This document shows positions 21,975 to 34,398 of a stretch of DNA of 64,000 nucleotides, piece by piece. The notes beneath the pieces are model-generated. The model worked only from the letters and a program-made list of their open reading frames with translations. It searched no databases and had not been told where the DNA came from. The translations under genes were made by a program, and so were the position numbers. Source of the DNA: Malania oleifera. Taxonomy: Eukaryota > Streptophyta > Magnoliopsida > Santalales > Ximeniaceae. Positions within the stretch are counted from its first letter, which is position 1, and each line of letters opens with the position of its first letter. Where the stretch lies: positions 69,545,823 to 69,609,822 of the forward strand of contig NC_080419.1 in NCBI RefSeq assembly GCF_029873635.1, read 5' to 3'.

Positions 21975-24008
21975 TGAAAACTAAAGTGTAGTCCCAAGAG
22001 GGTGGTGAATTAGATTTAAAAATTTCTTTTTAATGAATTCTTGACTTCTTGTTGATTTATCAAATACACAACAAATACTTAAAACAATATCTAATCCACA
22101 ATCATATATCAACAAAGTAACCAACACAACAAAAGTACTTAAACAATCAAGTAACCAATCAATCAACCAGACCAATCAATTTTTCTAATCAACCACAATA
22201 TCCAAACTAAGATATAAGATTCAGCTTTTGTTTGTTTGCAGCCCTGTATATATGAAAGTTTGATTCAAACCCTGTGGTTAATGCAAGCCCTATGATGATG
22301 ATTTTGCTTTCTCAAAATGAAGTCCAATAAAAAATCCAATACTCTTTCCAAAAGTTTAGATGTTAAATAAACGTTCAGTTAAAGAGTCTTTGGGTGTTTC
22401 ACCAATGAACGTACTCCCTTACGGTTTCTGCAAAGTATGGATCAACCAACGTATTCCCTTTCGGTTTCCATAATCCCAAAAAACAAATTAAGCTTAAATT
22501 TATTTAATATCTAATCCACATAATGTATTAAAAAATTTTAAACATCCACATAGTTTATATGCTGAAAGTAAAAAGGTTAAGGGAAAGAGAGTGACACCAG
22601 ATTTTTACGAGGTTCGGCTTATCCCCAGCCTACATCCTCGCCTTTGGCAAACCACCAAAGGATTCCACTATACCAATTCCTTTTCAGGTGGAACAACACC
22701 GTTACACACTCCTTCAATAGGCTAGATTCTGCCTCTCCAAGTGATATCCCTTCACTCAGTCACTCCTTTAATTAGGCTAAAGCACAAATTCAGTACTATG
22801 TACTTCAAGAATTTAAATGCCAATATGAAATAGAATTGAAGTTCAAGTGTAGAGATCACCAAGGGTTCTTTTGTGATTGAGAAAACTCAGTATGAGAATC
22901 GTAGGTTGATATTTTAGTAGCAATTCAGATGATTTCCCCCAGCACGAGTATGAGCAATGGAGAACTTTGAGAGAGATTGAGATATTGAATGCAAGTTTGC
23001 TGTATAATTGCTTGGTTATTAATTTCTTAGGATTAAGGTAGTATTTATAGACATTTTAGGATTAGTTTCCTTGCTCCCCAAGTTACTTGGAGTGTCTACC
23101 AAGTTTTTATAACGTTCATATTTGAAAAACTAATTTTTAGAATTTTCCCTTTGAGGTTTAAAAATTAAAATTCCCATGGAGTCAATCGGCTGAATAGGTG
23201 ACTGGGTAGTGTATTTCACAGGGTCAATCGGCTGGACAGGCAGTTGACACCTTTCTGTCTATTTAGAATTTAACCCAAATAAATATCAGTCAGCTCGGAC
23301 ACAATTCAAAAATGGTCAGTTAGCTAGGCATGTCTGTTGGCTGACTGATCTTAGTTCAAACTATCAGTCAGCTGGGTAGTTTATTCATTCTGGTATTTTG
23401 TCAGTTAGCTAGCCAATCTTAATATTTTCTAGTCAGTCGGCTAACCAGTCCATTTTTTGAAAATCTTCGGCTAACCAGTCCATTTTTTGAAAATCTTTCA
23501 TTTTTCATTTTTAAACCCTTTGTTATTTGAAAGACTTAAAAATAACTTTGTCAAACACATTTTCTAGGGTTTTAAAAATCTGGTCTCTAAGTCCATATTC
23601 AACCCTATAAGAGCTTCAACAATATTTCAAAAGATATTTCAAATATGAAACACTTACATAAAGATTTCTAAGACTTTGAACATTCTTGGCGCTTGAGTTT
23701 TCATGCTTGTCTTTTCTTTGATCTTTCTTTTGCTTTGCTTTATTTTGCCTCTCTTACTTTTCTTCAAGCTTTGATATACTTTTAAGCTTTTTCTTATATT
23801 CTTCAAGATTTTAAATCTCATCTTGAAATTCATGCTTTAAGCTTCATATGATCATCCTTCTTTGAAGTAAAAATTTGCAATGGATCCTTGACCTTGCATT
23901 TACATGTTTGATCCTTGTGAGTCCGAAATATCATTTCTCAACCAAATATGTTAAGTTTCTCTTGTTTGTTAGCATCAAAACAAGGTGTTAAACCTTGTAC
24001 GACCAACA
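21975..24008 (-). repeat. R1-type LTR in inverted orientation (solo or remnant)
   Basis: Read on the minus strand it starts TGTTGGTCGTACAAGG and ends CTACACTTTAGTTTTCA. Both ends align with the LTRs of R1 (TGTTGGACTTACAAGG and CTACACCTTACTTTTCA). It also shares the CCTCTTGGGACTACAC block and the ACGAGGTTCGGC...CCTCGCC block of Sirevirus LTRs. A minus-strand TATA box lies at 23042-23049, with a GTCAGTCGGCTGAC-like array upstream (about 23165-23470). Only four bases separate it from the 5' LTR of R1. It is 2034 bp long and clearly a different subfamily from R1, because the U3 arrays do not match. Confidence 0.85.
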
Positions 24009-24012
24009 ATTT

Positions 24013-26278
24013 TGTGGGCCTTACAAGGCTTAACATCCCGTTTTGATGCTAACAAACAATTAGAACTTAACATGCTTTGTTTAAGTGATGTATTTTCAGA
24101 ACTCAATGATGAATGCAAGGTTAAAGAATTCATGAAAGTTTATATTTCAAAGAAGTATGATCAATATGAAGCTTAAAGCATGGATTCAAAAATGGATTTA
24201 AAGATAAAGCTTGAAAATCATGAGAGCATGAGGATTAAAGAGAACTTGATGAAAGCTCAAAGAAAGATGAAACAAGTATAAAAGCCTCAAGGATTTCAAG
24301 AATTGAAAATTCGAAAGAGTCTAGGAAATTTCATATAAGTACTTCAAAGAATTTCAATATGGATGCATGAAACTCTTAGGTTAATTTATTGGGCCTAGAT
24401 ACCTTTTAACATACTTGGAAAATATTTTTATAAGGTCAAAAATTGTTTCAAAAAGGTTAGAATCATTTTTGGAATGAAAAGCACCAAAAAGAGGATTTCT
24501 CAATTGCTGTCAATTTTTCTATATCCACATTAATGTACATTTTTATTCATCAAAAAATATTTATTTTAAAATGTGTTCAATGTGAAAGTTTTAGGATTTT
24601 CTCTTAGATTTCATTTGACACCAATAACATCAAATTTGGAGTTATACAGAAAAATTTATGACTAAAGTACTAAAGGGTGCTCGAAGCTGACAACATGACA
24701 GACGACTGTCAAGTACTTGACAGACGACTGTTTTTGCATTTTGAGACTCCTGTACGTGTTCAAACAGGCGACCACCACCTTGCTGTCCCTTTAATTTATA
24801 TAGACAGCTGACTGCCAAAAATGGATAGTCAACTGTCACGCGGTTGTTTTGAAATTTTCATAATGGTCAAATTTTTTAAATGAGGTTGCTTGGGGCTCAA
24901 ATTTTGTGAAAACTTGGGGAATACTCCAAGTCACTTGGGGATCAAGTTACATACCTTTTAAAGTCTATAAATAGGCCTCAAATATCGTTGAATCAATGCA
25001 ACCAAGAATTAAATTCAGCATCTCTCTTAATTGCTCTCAAATTTTCAAGGCTTTCTCTTCCTCTTAACTTGCACGAAGCTTACGGAGTTCTTGCTGATTC
25101 TATTCACCAATCTTGTGCTACAAATTCTAAATCTTTTAATAGTTGAAAAAATTAATCGGTGATATACTTCATCGAGCTTCAACTTAAATTCCATATTATT
25201 ATTTACTTTGAAGTATATAATTCTGAATTATTGTACTAATCAACTTTTGTAGGAGCAAATTCTTTGTACACAAATATTTGATTTGTATCTTGTAGATTGA
25301 CGATTCCAAGAGTTATAAGGATTGTTGGCTAAGCAAGGGAATATTGCTTGGAGAGGCAGACTCTAGCCTAATTGAAGGAGTGACCGAATGAGGGTACATC
25401 ATTTGGAGAGGCGGGCTCTAGCCTACTGAGAGAGTGTGTAAACGATATTGCTCCACCCGACAAAGGAACTGAATTTAGCAATCCTTTGGTGGTTTTCCAA
25501 AGGCGAGGATGTAGGCTGGGTATAAGCCGAACCTCGTAAAAATCCCAGTCTCACTCTCTCTTTCCCTTACTCTTTTTTTTTTTCAACATATTTAAATTGC
25601 GTGGATGATTTAATTGGTAATCAAACAAACTACATAATTTATAAGTTAAATAAACTCAAGGTTCAATTTTGATTTGGGATTGCGAAAACCTAAAGGGAGT
25701 ACGTTGGTTGATCAAACTTTTGCGGAAACCTCAAAGAGAAGTACGTTGGTTTGTTAACACCCAAAGAAAAATTAACTAAGAGGTTATTTAAATTCTGAAT
25801 TGTTTGGGATTTGAGGTGTGGATTGCATTGAAGAAACCATTTCATATATACAGGGCTTGATTCAAATTTATATACCCAGGGCTGACAACAAAAGTTGAAA
25901 GTTGAATCTAATATATTGTGGTTGAATGTTTAAAGTTTGATATTGATTGGAATGTGTTTATATTTCAAAGAGTGTTGAATCTTGCAAGCTTCCATCAATC
26001 TAAATAGTGCTGCAGTTAACTTATACTTGGAAAATCAATTGGTTGTTTGATTGAACCTTGTTTTGGTCATTTGTGTTGTGGTTGTAGATTGGATGTTTAC
26101 ATAGTTGTGTTGTTGATTGTATAAAAGAAACTAAGTTTTTGTGTGATTAACAAATTAAACAAACAAGTCAAGAATTGGTTAAAAGAAAAAAAAAAAAGTT
26201 TAAGGATTCTTAAAAGGAATTAAAAGAAAATTTTAAAATCCAATTCACCCCCCTCTTGGGACTACACCTTGCTTTTCA
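24013..26278 (+). repeat. R1 5' LTR (2266 bp)
   Basis: It starts TGTGGGCCTTACAAGG and ends CACCTTGCTTTTCA before the primer site. The U3 array (about 24690-24840) has GACAGACGACTGTC at two places plus decayed copies, followed by TATAAATA at 24966-24973. In the first 170 bases I count roughly one difference from the 3' LTR per twelve bases, so the insertion is not recent. Confidence 0.93.
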
Positions 26279-26293
26279 ATTGGTATCAGAGAC
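26279..26293 (+). other. R1 primer-binding site
   Basis: ATTGGTATCAGAGAC directly follows the 5' LTR. It matches the complement of the initiator methionine tRNA 3' end except for the last bases. Confidence 0.88.
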
Positions 26294-26335
26294 AGTTTAT
26301 AGCAAATCTTAATTAGTAGCTATAAAAAGATTCTA

Positions 26336-28234
26336 ATGACTCACTTAGGCGTAGCTCCTTTTGGAGAGGGACAATCTTCAACTAGGCCATCCATCTTTTG
26401 TGGTTTAAACTACACTTTTTGGAAAAAGAAAATGCAAATATATCTTCAAACTATGAATTGGAAAGCATGGGAGGTTGTCATGGAAGGTGACCAAGTTCCC
26501 TTTAAACTAGTAGATGGAAGACAACCCAAAGAGAAAAATGATATGATAGACTTAGACCATAAGATGTTGCAAGTTAATTCAAGTGCCATGAATGCCTTAT
26601 ATTGTACTTTAGATGCCAATGAATTTAATAGAGTAATGGTTTGCAAATTAGCTAAGGAGATATAAGACAAATTAGAAGTAACATATGAAGGAACTATAGA
26701 TGTTAGGGATAATAGGATCGATATGCTTACAAGTGAATATGAAGCCTTTAGGATGAACCTGGATGAATCTATAACTAATATGTTTATTAGGTTCACTCAC
26801 ATAATCAATTCCCCGCTAGGAAAAACCTACACTACTTATGAGATGATAAGGAAAATTCTTAGAGGGTTGCCACCTAAATGGAAACCAAAAGCTACCGCCA
26901 TAGTGGAAGGAAGAAATCTTAAGACCACTTCCTTAGATGAACTTATAGGTTCTCTCCTAACATATGAAATGACAATGAACGATAGAAGTGGAAAAACTAA
27001 AGCCCAAAAATCTATAGCCTTCAAAACTTCAAAAGAAAACTCTAATAGTGAAGAAGAGATGGATGAAGATGGAGTAGCCTTCATATCTAAGAAGCTGGCA
27101 AAAATTCTAAGAAGGAAAAATAAATTCAAAAGAAAATCCAAATCTGGATTAGATGAAGAAGATATTAGCACCAAGAAATCAAAGAATAAAACTCATACGT
27201 GTTATAATTGTAACAAAACTGGACATATTAAACCAGAATGTCCACTAATAAAGAAAGAGTCTAAAAATAAAAACAAAAAGGTCATGAAAGCTACTAATTG
27301 GGACATGATAAGTACAAGTAGTTCGGAAAATGAATCAAGTGACCAAGAGGCTGCTTATACGTGCTTTATAGCTTGGGACGATGAGGAAAGCTCCTCATCT
27401 AAATCTTCAAATAATTCTTGTAGTGATGAATCCAATGATGAGTGTATGCCATCTTATGAAGAACTTCAAAATGACTTATTCAAAGTACATAAAATGCTAA
27501 TCAAAGTAACCAAACAAAACACATCATTGAAAAATAAGAACGAAGGTATAATGAAAGAGTTAGAATCCCTTAGAACTGCTGAAAGAGAAAAGGATTCAAG
27601 AATCAAGAAAATAAAAAGTAAGAATGAAGTTATGACAAAGGAGTTAGAATACAAAAATCTTGCTGAAAAAGAAAAAAACTTAAAAATTAAAGAATTAGAA
27701 TGCAAGAATGAAAAAATAATAGAAGACCTTCGATCCCTATCCTCAACGTTATATGAGAAAGATATATATATTTCTGAATTAGAGGATAAAATAAGAAAAT
27801 TATCTTTAGAATTAGAGAAATCACAAAAGAAGGTTGATAACAAGAAAAACATTGAAATAAATGATCTCAAAAATCAAGTTGAAGATAAAGAACAGGTCAT
27901 TTATAACTTCACAAAAGGAAAGACAAATTTTGATAAAATGATAAGCTCACAAAGAATATCTCTAAATAAAGAAGACATTGGTTTTAATGGAATTGAAAAT
28001 AAAAAGAAAAAGAATCTTTACATGGGTTATTTTTCAAAAACTTCCAAAATTTATACTAGCACATCCTCTAATGCCTACACTAACACTATATGCTATCAAT
28101 GCAAGAAAAATGGACATATAAAGTTTGAATGTCCATTTAAAAGAAAGGGTGTGAAAACTAAACAAGTATGAAGAATTAAGGAAACATCTTTTATTAAACC
28201 AACTGGACCCAAGAAAGTTTGGGTACCAAAATGA
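26336..28234 (+). pseudogene. R1 gag (UBN2, coiled coil, two CCHC knuckles)
   Basis: One reading frame runs from ATG 26336 to TGA 28232, interrupted only by TAA at 26663 (after LAKEI) and TGA at 28169 (after VKTKQV). Residues about 1-190 form the copia-type capsid region (FCGLNYTFWKKKMQIYL, LPPKWKPKATAI). CYNCNKTGHIKPEC near residue 288 and CYQCKKNGHIKFEC near residue 585 are CX2CX4HX4C knuckles. Between them an acidic stretch is followed by about 150 residues of heptad-like Lys/Glu/Leu repeats, a coiled coil. The frame ends GPKKVWVPK, the usual Sirevirus gag terminus. Gag builds the particle and binds RNA. With only two in-frame stops and no frameshift over 1.9 kb, it is well preserved compared with neighbouring elements. 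Confidence 0.9.
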
Positions 28235-29597
28235 AAGACTAATTCATAAATAAAAAATTCCATGGATTAAGTCATTCCCCTTTAAAAATTGAGAAAGTAA
28301 CTTAATTCATGATCAACAAATGAACTAGTTGAAATAGAAAAACTTAAAGATGAGTTTAAGAGCTTATTATAACAAATTCAAAATGACATTGTTGGCAAAC
28401 ATCATAGGATGATTTTTACAAGGCTTAACTTAAGAAAATATTAAATTGAGCTTATCACATAAGTACATTGATTAAGAAAAAGATATTTGATAATGAAAGT
28501 CTATATGCTACATGCTTACATGCTTATATGATATGTTATATGCTTCATATGTATGACTTGATTTGACTTGACTTATATTGATATTTTATGGCTCACTATG
28601 TTGAAAATTTGAGCATGAGATTATTGAGCAAAAGCATGAATTTTGATATGAGATTAATTCTTAATTATGCATGCTATTGATGAATCACATGGATAAACTT
28701 ACTGCTCTTTATATTGTTATCTATAAGTTATGAAAGATATAATAGTTATATTGGTATCCATGAGCTATGCATAATGTGAATATGACTTTGGTATCTATAA
28801 ATTACTTTGGTATCCATGAATATTTTAATTGATATCAAAATTTAAAAGCTCACTTGGTATCACAATCTAAAAGTTCAATTTGTTTTTGAGCATGACAAGT
28901 ATGATTATATCTATGAGCATAGTATGACATTGATGATATTGAGATGATATTGATATTTGATACATGATGTGAATCAATGTTTTGAAACATGGGATGATAA
29001 AAGTATAATTGGTAACAAAACTGAATGTATTGAATTCAGGGGAGTGTTATGACCTATTACTTATATTATGATCTTTTCCCTTTAAATGAATTGATATCAT
29101 GAATTAAATTTTAAATTGGTATCATAAAATCAACAATTGGTATCTTGAATAATGTCAAGGGGGGAAAAAGTTGTTAATGAAGATGTTACAACTCATATAC
29201 ATGACCATTAAAACACACTACAAATACTATATTAAAAAATAATAAATTGAGTGTGCACATATGTTTGATATGCATGTTTGATGATATGCTCAAAATGTGA
29301 CGTTATTTGAACTCAATCATTTATTTTTTTCTTTTTGATTGATGTCAAAAGGGGGGGGGGGGAAGTTTTAAGCAAAAATTGAGCATGAACATAATATATA
29401 TCAAAAGGAGGAGAAGTATTTGATATTGATTGACAAACTCGAACTTGAATGAAGTGATGAGCATGATTGTAAAATGAAGTGATGAGCATGATTGATCTTG
29501 CGAATATTGTTAAGATGATGCTTATTGAAATGGAGAGTTTTTTTAAAGCTCACTCCAATTTTTCCTTCTTGTTTGTCATCATCAAAAAAGAGGATAT
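28235..29597 (+). other. R1 non-coding 3' region with TTGGTATC repeats and polypurine tracts
   Basis: No pol gene is present. The exact word TTGGTATC, the core of the primer site, occurs six times on the plus strand (28751, 28788, 28807, 28854, 29116, 29137). Purine-rich tracts lie at about 29158-29170, 29344-29365 (with a long G run) and 29400-29415. AAAAAAGAGGATAT abuts the 3' LTR and is the likely plus-strand primer. Confidence 0.75.
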
Positions 29598-31858
29598 TGT
29601 TGGACTTACAAGGCTTAATATCCTGTTTTGATGCTAACAAACAAGTAGAACTTAATATGCTTTGTTTAAGTGATATATTTTCAGGACTCAATGATGAATG
29701 TAAGGTTAAAAATTTCATGAAAGCTTATATATCAAAGAAAGATGATCAATATGAAGCTTAAAGCATGGATTCAAAAATGGATTTAAAATAAAGCTTAAAG
29801 ATCATGAGAGCATGAGGATTAAAGAAAACTTGATGAAAACTCAAAGAAAGATGAAACAAGTATAAAAGCCTCAAGGAATTCAAGAATTGAAAATTCGAAA
29901 GAGTCTAGGAAATTTCATGTAAGTACTTCAAAGAATTTTAATATGGATGCATGAAACTCTTAGGTTAATTTATTGGACCTAGATACCTTTTAACATACTT
30001 GGAAAATATTTGTATAAGGTCAAAAATTATTTCAAAAAAGTTAGAATCATAATTGGAATAAAAAGCACCAAAAAGAGGATTTTTCAATTGCTGTCAATTT
30101 TTCTACATCTGCATTGATGTATATTTTTATTCATCAAATAATCTTTATTTTAAAATGTGTTCAACTTTAAAGTTTTAGGTTTTTCCCTTAGCTTTCATTT
30201 GACATAAAGAAAATAAAATTTGGAGTTACATAAAAAAAGTTATGACCAAAATACCGAAGGGTGCTCGAAGTTGACAGCATGACAGACGATTGTCGAGTAC
30301 TTGATAGACGACTGTTTGTGCATTTTGAGACGCCTGTTCATGTTCAGACAGGCGACTACCACCTTGCTATCCCTTTAATTTAACTAGACATCCAACTACC
30401 AAAAATGGACAGTCAATTGTCACGTGGCTGTTTTGAAATTTTCGTAACGGTCAAATTTTTTAAATGAGGTTGCTTGAGGCTCAAACTTTTTGAAAACTTA
30501 GGGAATACTCTAAGTCACTTGGGGATCAAGTTACATACCTTTTAAAGTATATAAATAGGCCTCAAATATCATTGAATCAATGCAACAAAGAATTAAATTC
30601 AGCATCTCTCTCAATTGCTCTCAAATTCTCAAGACTCTCTCTCCCTCTCAACTTGCATGAAGCTTACTGAGTTCTTGCTGATTCTATTCACCAATCTTGT
30701 GCTACAAATTCTAAATCTTTCAATCATTGAAAGAATTAATCGGTGATATACTTCATTGAGCTTCAAGTTAAATTTCATATTATTATTTACTTTGAAGTAT
30801 ATAATTCTGAATTATTGTACTAATCAACTCTTATAGGAGCAAATTCTTTGTACACAAATATTTGATTTGTATCTTGTAGATTGACGATTCCAAGGGTTGT
30901 TTGGATCGTTGTCTACGCAAGGGGATATTGCTTAGAGAGGCAACCCCTAGCCTAATTGAAGGAGTGACCGAACGAGGGTACATCGTTTGGAAAGGCGGGC
31001 TTTAGCCTACTGAAGGAGTGTGTAAACGATATTGTTCCGCCAGGAAAAGGAACTGAATTTAGTAATCCTTTTTTGATTTTCCAAAGGTGAGGACATAGGC
31101 TGGGTATAAGCCAAACCTCATAAAAATCCCGATCTCACTTTCTTTTTCCCTTACTCTTTATTTTCAACACATTTAAATTGCGTGGATGATTTAATTGGTA
31201 TCATACAAACTACATAATTTAGAAGTTAAATAAACTCAAGGTTCAATTTTGATTTGGGATTGCGGAAACCGAAAGTGCGTACGTTGGTTGATCAAACTTT
31301 TGCGGAAACCTCAAAAGGAAGTATGTTGGTTGGTTAACACCCAAAGAAAAATTAACCAAGAGGTTATTTAAATTTTGTGTTGTTTGGGATTTGAGTTGTA
31401 GATTGCATTAAAGAAACCATATCATATATACAGGGCTAAATTCAAATTTATATACTCAGGGCTGACAACAAAAGCTGAAAGTTGAATATAATATATTGTG
31501 GTTGAATGGTTTAAAGTTTGATATTAATTGGAATATGTTTATATTTCAAAGAGTGCTGAATCTTGCAAGCTTTCATCAATCTAAATAGTGCTACAGTTAA
31601 CTTATACTTGGCAAATCAATTGGTTTTTTGATTGTACTTTGTTTTGGTCATTTGTGTTGTGGTGTTAGATTGGATGTTTACATAGTTGTGTTGTTGATTA
31701 TATAAAATAAACTAAGTTCTTGTGTGATTAAAAAATTAAACAAACAAGTCAAGAATTAGTTAAAAGAAATAAAAGAAGTTTAAGGATTCTTAAAAGGAAT
31801 TAAAAGAAAATTTTAAAATCCAATTCACCCCCCTCTTGGGACTACACCTTACTTTTCA
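29598..31858 (+). repeat. R1 3' LTR (2261 bp)
   Basis: It starts TGTTGGACTTACAAGG and ends CACCTTACTTTTCA. It has the same U3 array (about 30275-30425) and a TATA box at 30550-30557 as the 5' LTR. G1 coding sequence resumes a few bases after it. Confidence 0.93.
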
Positions 31859-31863
31859 AATTG

Positions 31864-32297
31864 GTTCCAAGTACGACGCTAATATCGAAAGCTCCATATC
31901 GTATGGCTTTAGTAGAACTGTGAGAGTTGAAGGAGCAACTATAGGAGCTACTAGACAAGGGGTATATTCAACCAAGTGTTTCACCTTGGGGAGCACTGGT
32001 GCTATTTGTAAAAAAAAAGGACGAGTCGATGAGGATATGCATCGACTACAGAGAGCTTAACAAGGTGACGATAAAGAACAGATACCCATTACTCAGGATT
32101 GATGATTTATTTGACCAGTTTCAGGGCACACAGATGATCTCTAAGATCGATCTACGATTTGGGTATCACTAGCTGAAGGTGAAAGTGGAGGACGTTTCAA
32201 AGACAGCAATTCAAACCTACTATGGTCATTACGAATTTATGGTTACGCCTTTCGATTTGACGAATGCACCTATGACACTTATAGATCTGATGAACAA
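31864..32297 (+). pseudogene. G1 reverse transcriptase, first part
   Basis: The reading resumes as ISKAPYRMALVELREL, then [27 protein letters not shown] and [17 protein letters not shown]. It ends at LTNAPMTLIDLMN, where a solo LTR interrupts it. TAG at 32170 replaces the Gln of the GYHQLKVK motif. This is the fingers and early palm of the enzyme, without the catalytic Asp-Asp box, which lies beyond the insertion. Confidence 0.9.
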
Positions 32298-33399
32298 TGT
32301 AACGACTTGCTTAGATATTCATATAATAAAAGCAGAATAAATAAAATAGTCAACCTGAACCCATGGGTAGCAACAGTAAATGAAAATCACATTCATCAAC
32401 CATAAATTACATAATACCAGAGTCTACTATATACCCAAAGATACTGTATCCATATACAAACTCCAAAACATCAAAATAAACCTAGGATCTTACAACAAAA
32501 ATCTCCTAATCCTAAACCAAAACTTACCCTTCTAGCAAGGAAGCTCAACTCACTCAGCGGCAGCCCTGACTCGCCGGTCTCTCTGCGTTTCCTGAAATAA
32601 TTTAAACTTAGGGTGAGACACCTCTCAGTAAGGGTAGATAAATTAAAATCAGCTGTATGGTAACATGAATACTTAATGTTGTAATACATATATCGTACAT
32701 TTCACATACCATAAAACATAAATCGTAATATGGTTAGATAAACATATAATTTCATACTTCCAAGTAATCATACTAATCATGTATTATCTTATATAATTTA
32801 TAATACTGAAAAATACCCAAGATGTATAACTAACTGATGTCATGTATTAGCCCCCATGACGGGTTGTGCAGCCTGAAGGCGGGACCCGAAAATGGCTAGT
32901 CGACCATTGCCGAGTCAAAATGTCTGTAAGAACAATGGGCCCGCCACACCCTCATAAGGACTGCCAGGTGGACGTCTACAACTCTACACTGAAAGCCACA
33001 TCGACTATCCATCTCCCACCCCTCTTGGGGTGGTTAGTACCAATCTGAACATAGATATTTGATTAATACGCTACGGTACCGTGCACCTGAAACTAAACTA
33101 AACTATCATCCGGGTTCTACTAACATATAGTACATAAACATATACTGTTTATCGTAAATCAAATAATAGCATTTTCTGAATCCTAAATTAACATAATAAT
33201 TACGACCTCGTACCGAAAACATGAATAAATGCGGCCTTGCACCAAATAACATGAATAATTGCGGCCTTGCACCGACCATCAATTACGGCTTTGCGCCGAA
33301 CATATCATATATTCTGAAATCATAATTTACTGTGTTTATCATGTTATTCCTAAAAATATTTGTAAACATGCTTTATTTTGTAAATCTAACTTAACATGG

Positions 33400-33447
<48 letters not shown>

Positions 33448-33953
33448 ATATTCACGCCACACGAATTGAATGAAACCATATATTCCGTTCTAAAATCACA
33501 TTTTCTATACAATTGCAGTATTTTCCCAAACTTACATTTTCTCAATTATACTCATATATAATCACATGCTTTCTGAAAATTATTCTACTATTAAATAATA
33601 ATAATTTCAATGAAAAATAATTGTTTTAATTTATCCCCTTACCTGGCAACTGAAAAGCCCCTCTATAATACTGGTCTTACACCCATACGAAACCTTGAGC
33701 AGTACCCTGAAAATGATAATTCCCAGAACAAAACTTTAGTATTTATTCGAGTACATCATTTCCTTCAACTATGGAAAAACCAAATTTCAAATAAAAAGTC
33801 TTACCTCAACTCAGGGATGAATTTCAACTTACTTCCACCAACGATCCGCTCCGACAGATTTGGAGAGAACTTCCCCAGGAACGACGTGGTGGCCTCAGAT
33901 CGTCAATCCGGCAAACAACGGAGCCGAAATCGAAGAGAGAGGAGAGAGAAACC

Positions 33954-34009
<56 letters not shown>

Positions 34010-34398
34010 CAATTTCTGCGTTTAAACCCAAATTTCTCACAATTTATACTAGTAGCTTCTTCGATGAAGCACGTCACCTCGTCAACGAGGCCAATAGGAA
34101 ATTCTTCGATGAGCTCTCTCCTTCGTCGACGAAATTCAGAGTCACCCCAATATTCTCTCGATATCTTTTCATTGACGAAACATACCCTCGTCGACGGGAC
34201 CCTATATTATCCTCGTCGACGAATCTCTTTTATTCGTCGATGAGTCCTTGATTAAATTCCTTAGTTATTACTCCCAAAGTGCAATGTCGTTGACAAACGC
34301 GGAACGTTCGTCGACGAAGTCTGCTACCTCCTTCTGTTTTTGTTTCCATTTCCCTCCCTCTTTATTATTTAAATATCATTATTCCTCAGGTCATTACA
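32298..34398 (-). repeat. Gypsy solo LTR inserted in G1 reverse transcriptase
   Basis: On the minus strand it starts TGTAATGACCTGAGG and ends AAGTCGTTACA. The five bases on each side are AACAA (32293-32297) and AATAG (34399-34403), each one change from AACAG expected in the G1 gene. The order of features shows reverse orientation: the palindrome-rich U3 (CGTCGACG contexts, about 34060-34330) is at the right end. The GTGAGACACCTCTCAGTAAGG block (about 32612-32632), which is in the downstream half of other LTRs, is at the left. A GA tract (about 33959-34000) and a TA tract (about 33403-33441) are internal. It has no coding content. Its first 85 bases match the arms of the mini-element at 52433. 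Confidence 0.88.

Larger units (their letters stand above)
24013..31858 (+). mobile_element. R1: gag-only Sirevirus-type (Ty1/copia) retrotransposon, 7.8 kb
   Basis: Two full LTRs (24013-26278, 29598-31858) flank a primer site, one gag frame and about 1.36 kb of non-coding DNA. No protease, integrase or reverse transcriptase is present. Gag with a UBN2 fold, a long coiled coil and CCHC knuckles, LTRs with the CCCCCTCTTGGGACTACACC block, and several polypurine tracts before the 3' LTR are features I associate with Sireviruses. Such elements must borrow enzymes from full-length relatives. The outer flanks of the R1-plus-inverted-LTR block are AGTTA (21970-21974) and AATTG (31859-31863). Each is one change from AGTTG, the sequence expected at this place in G1. 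The G1 reading frame resumes exactly there. Confidence 0.88.

Noticed and set aside
26446..27870. Minus-strand frames of 112 to 134 codons within R1
   Set aside because: They are shadows of the gag frame, which has zinc knuckles and a coiled coil on the plus strand.
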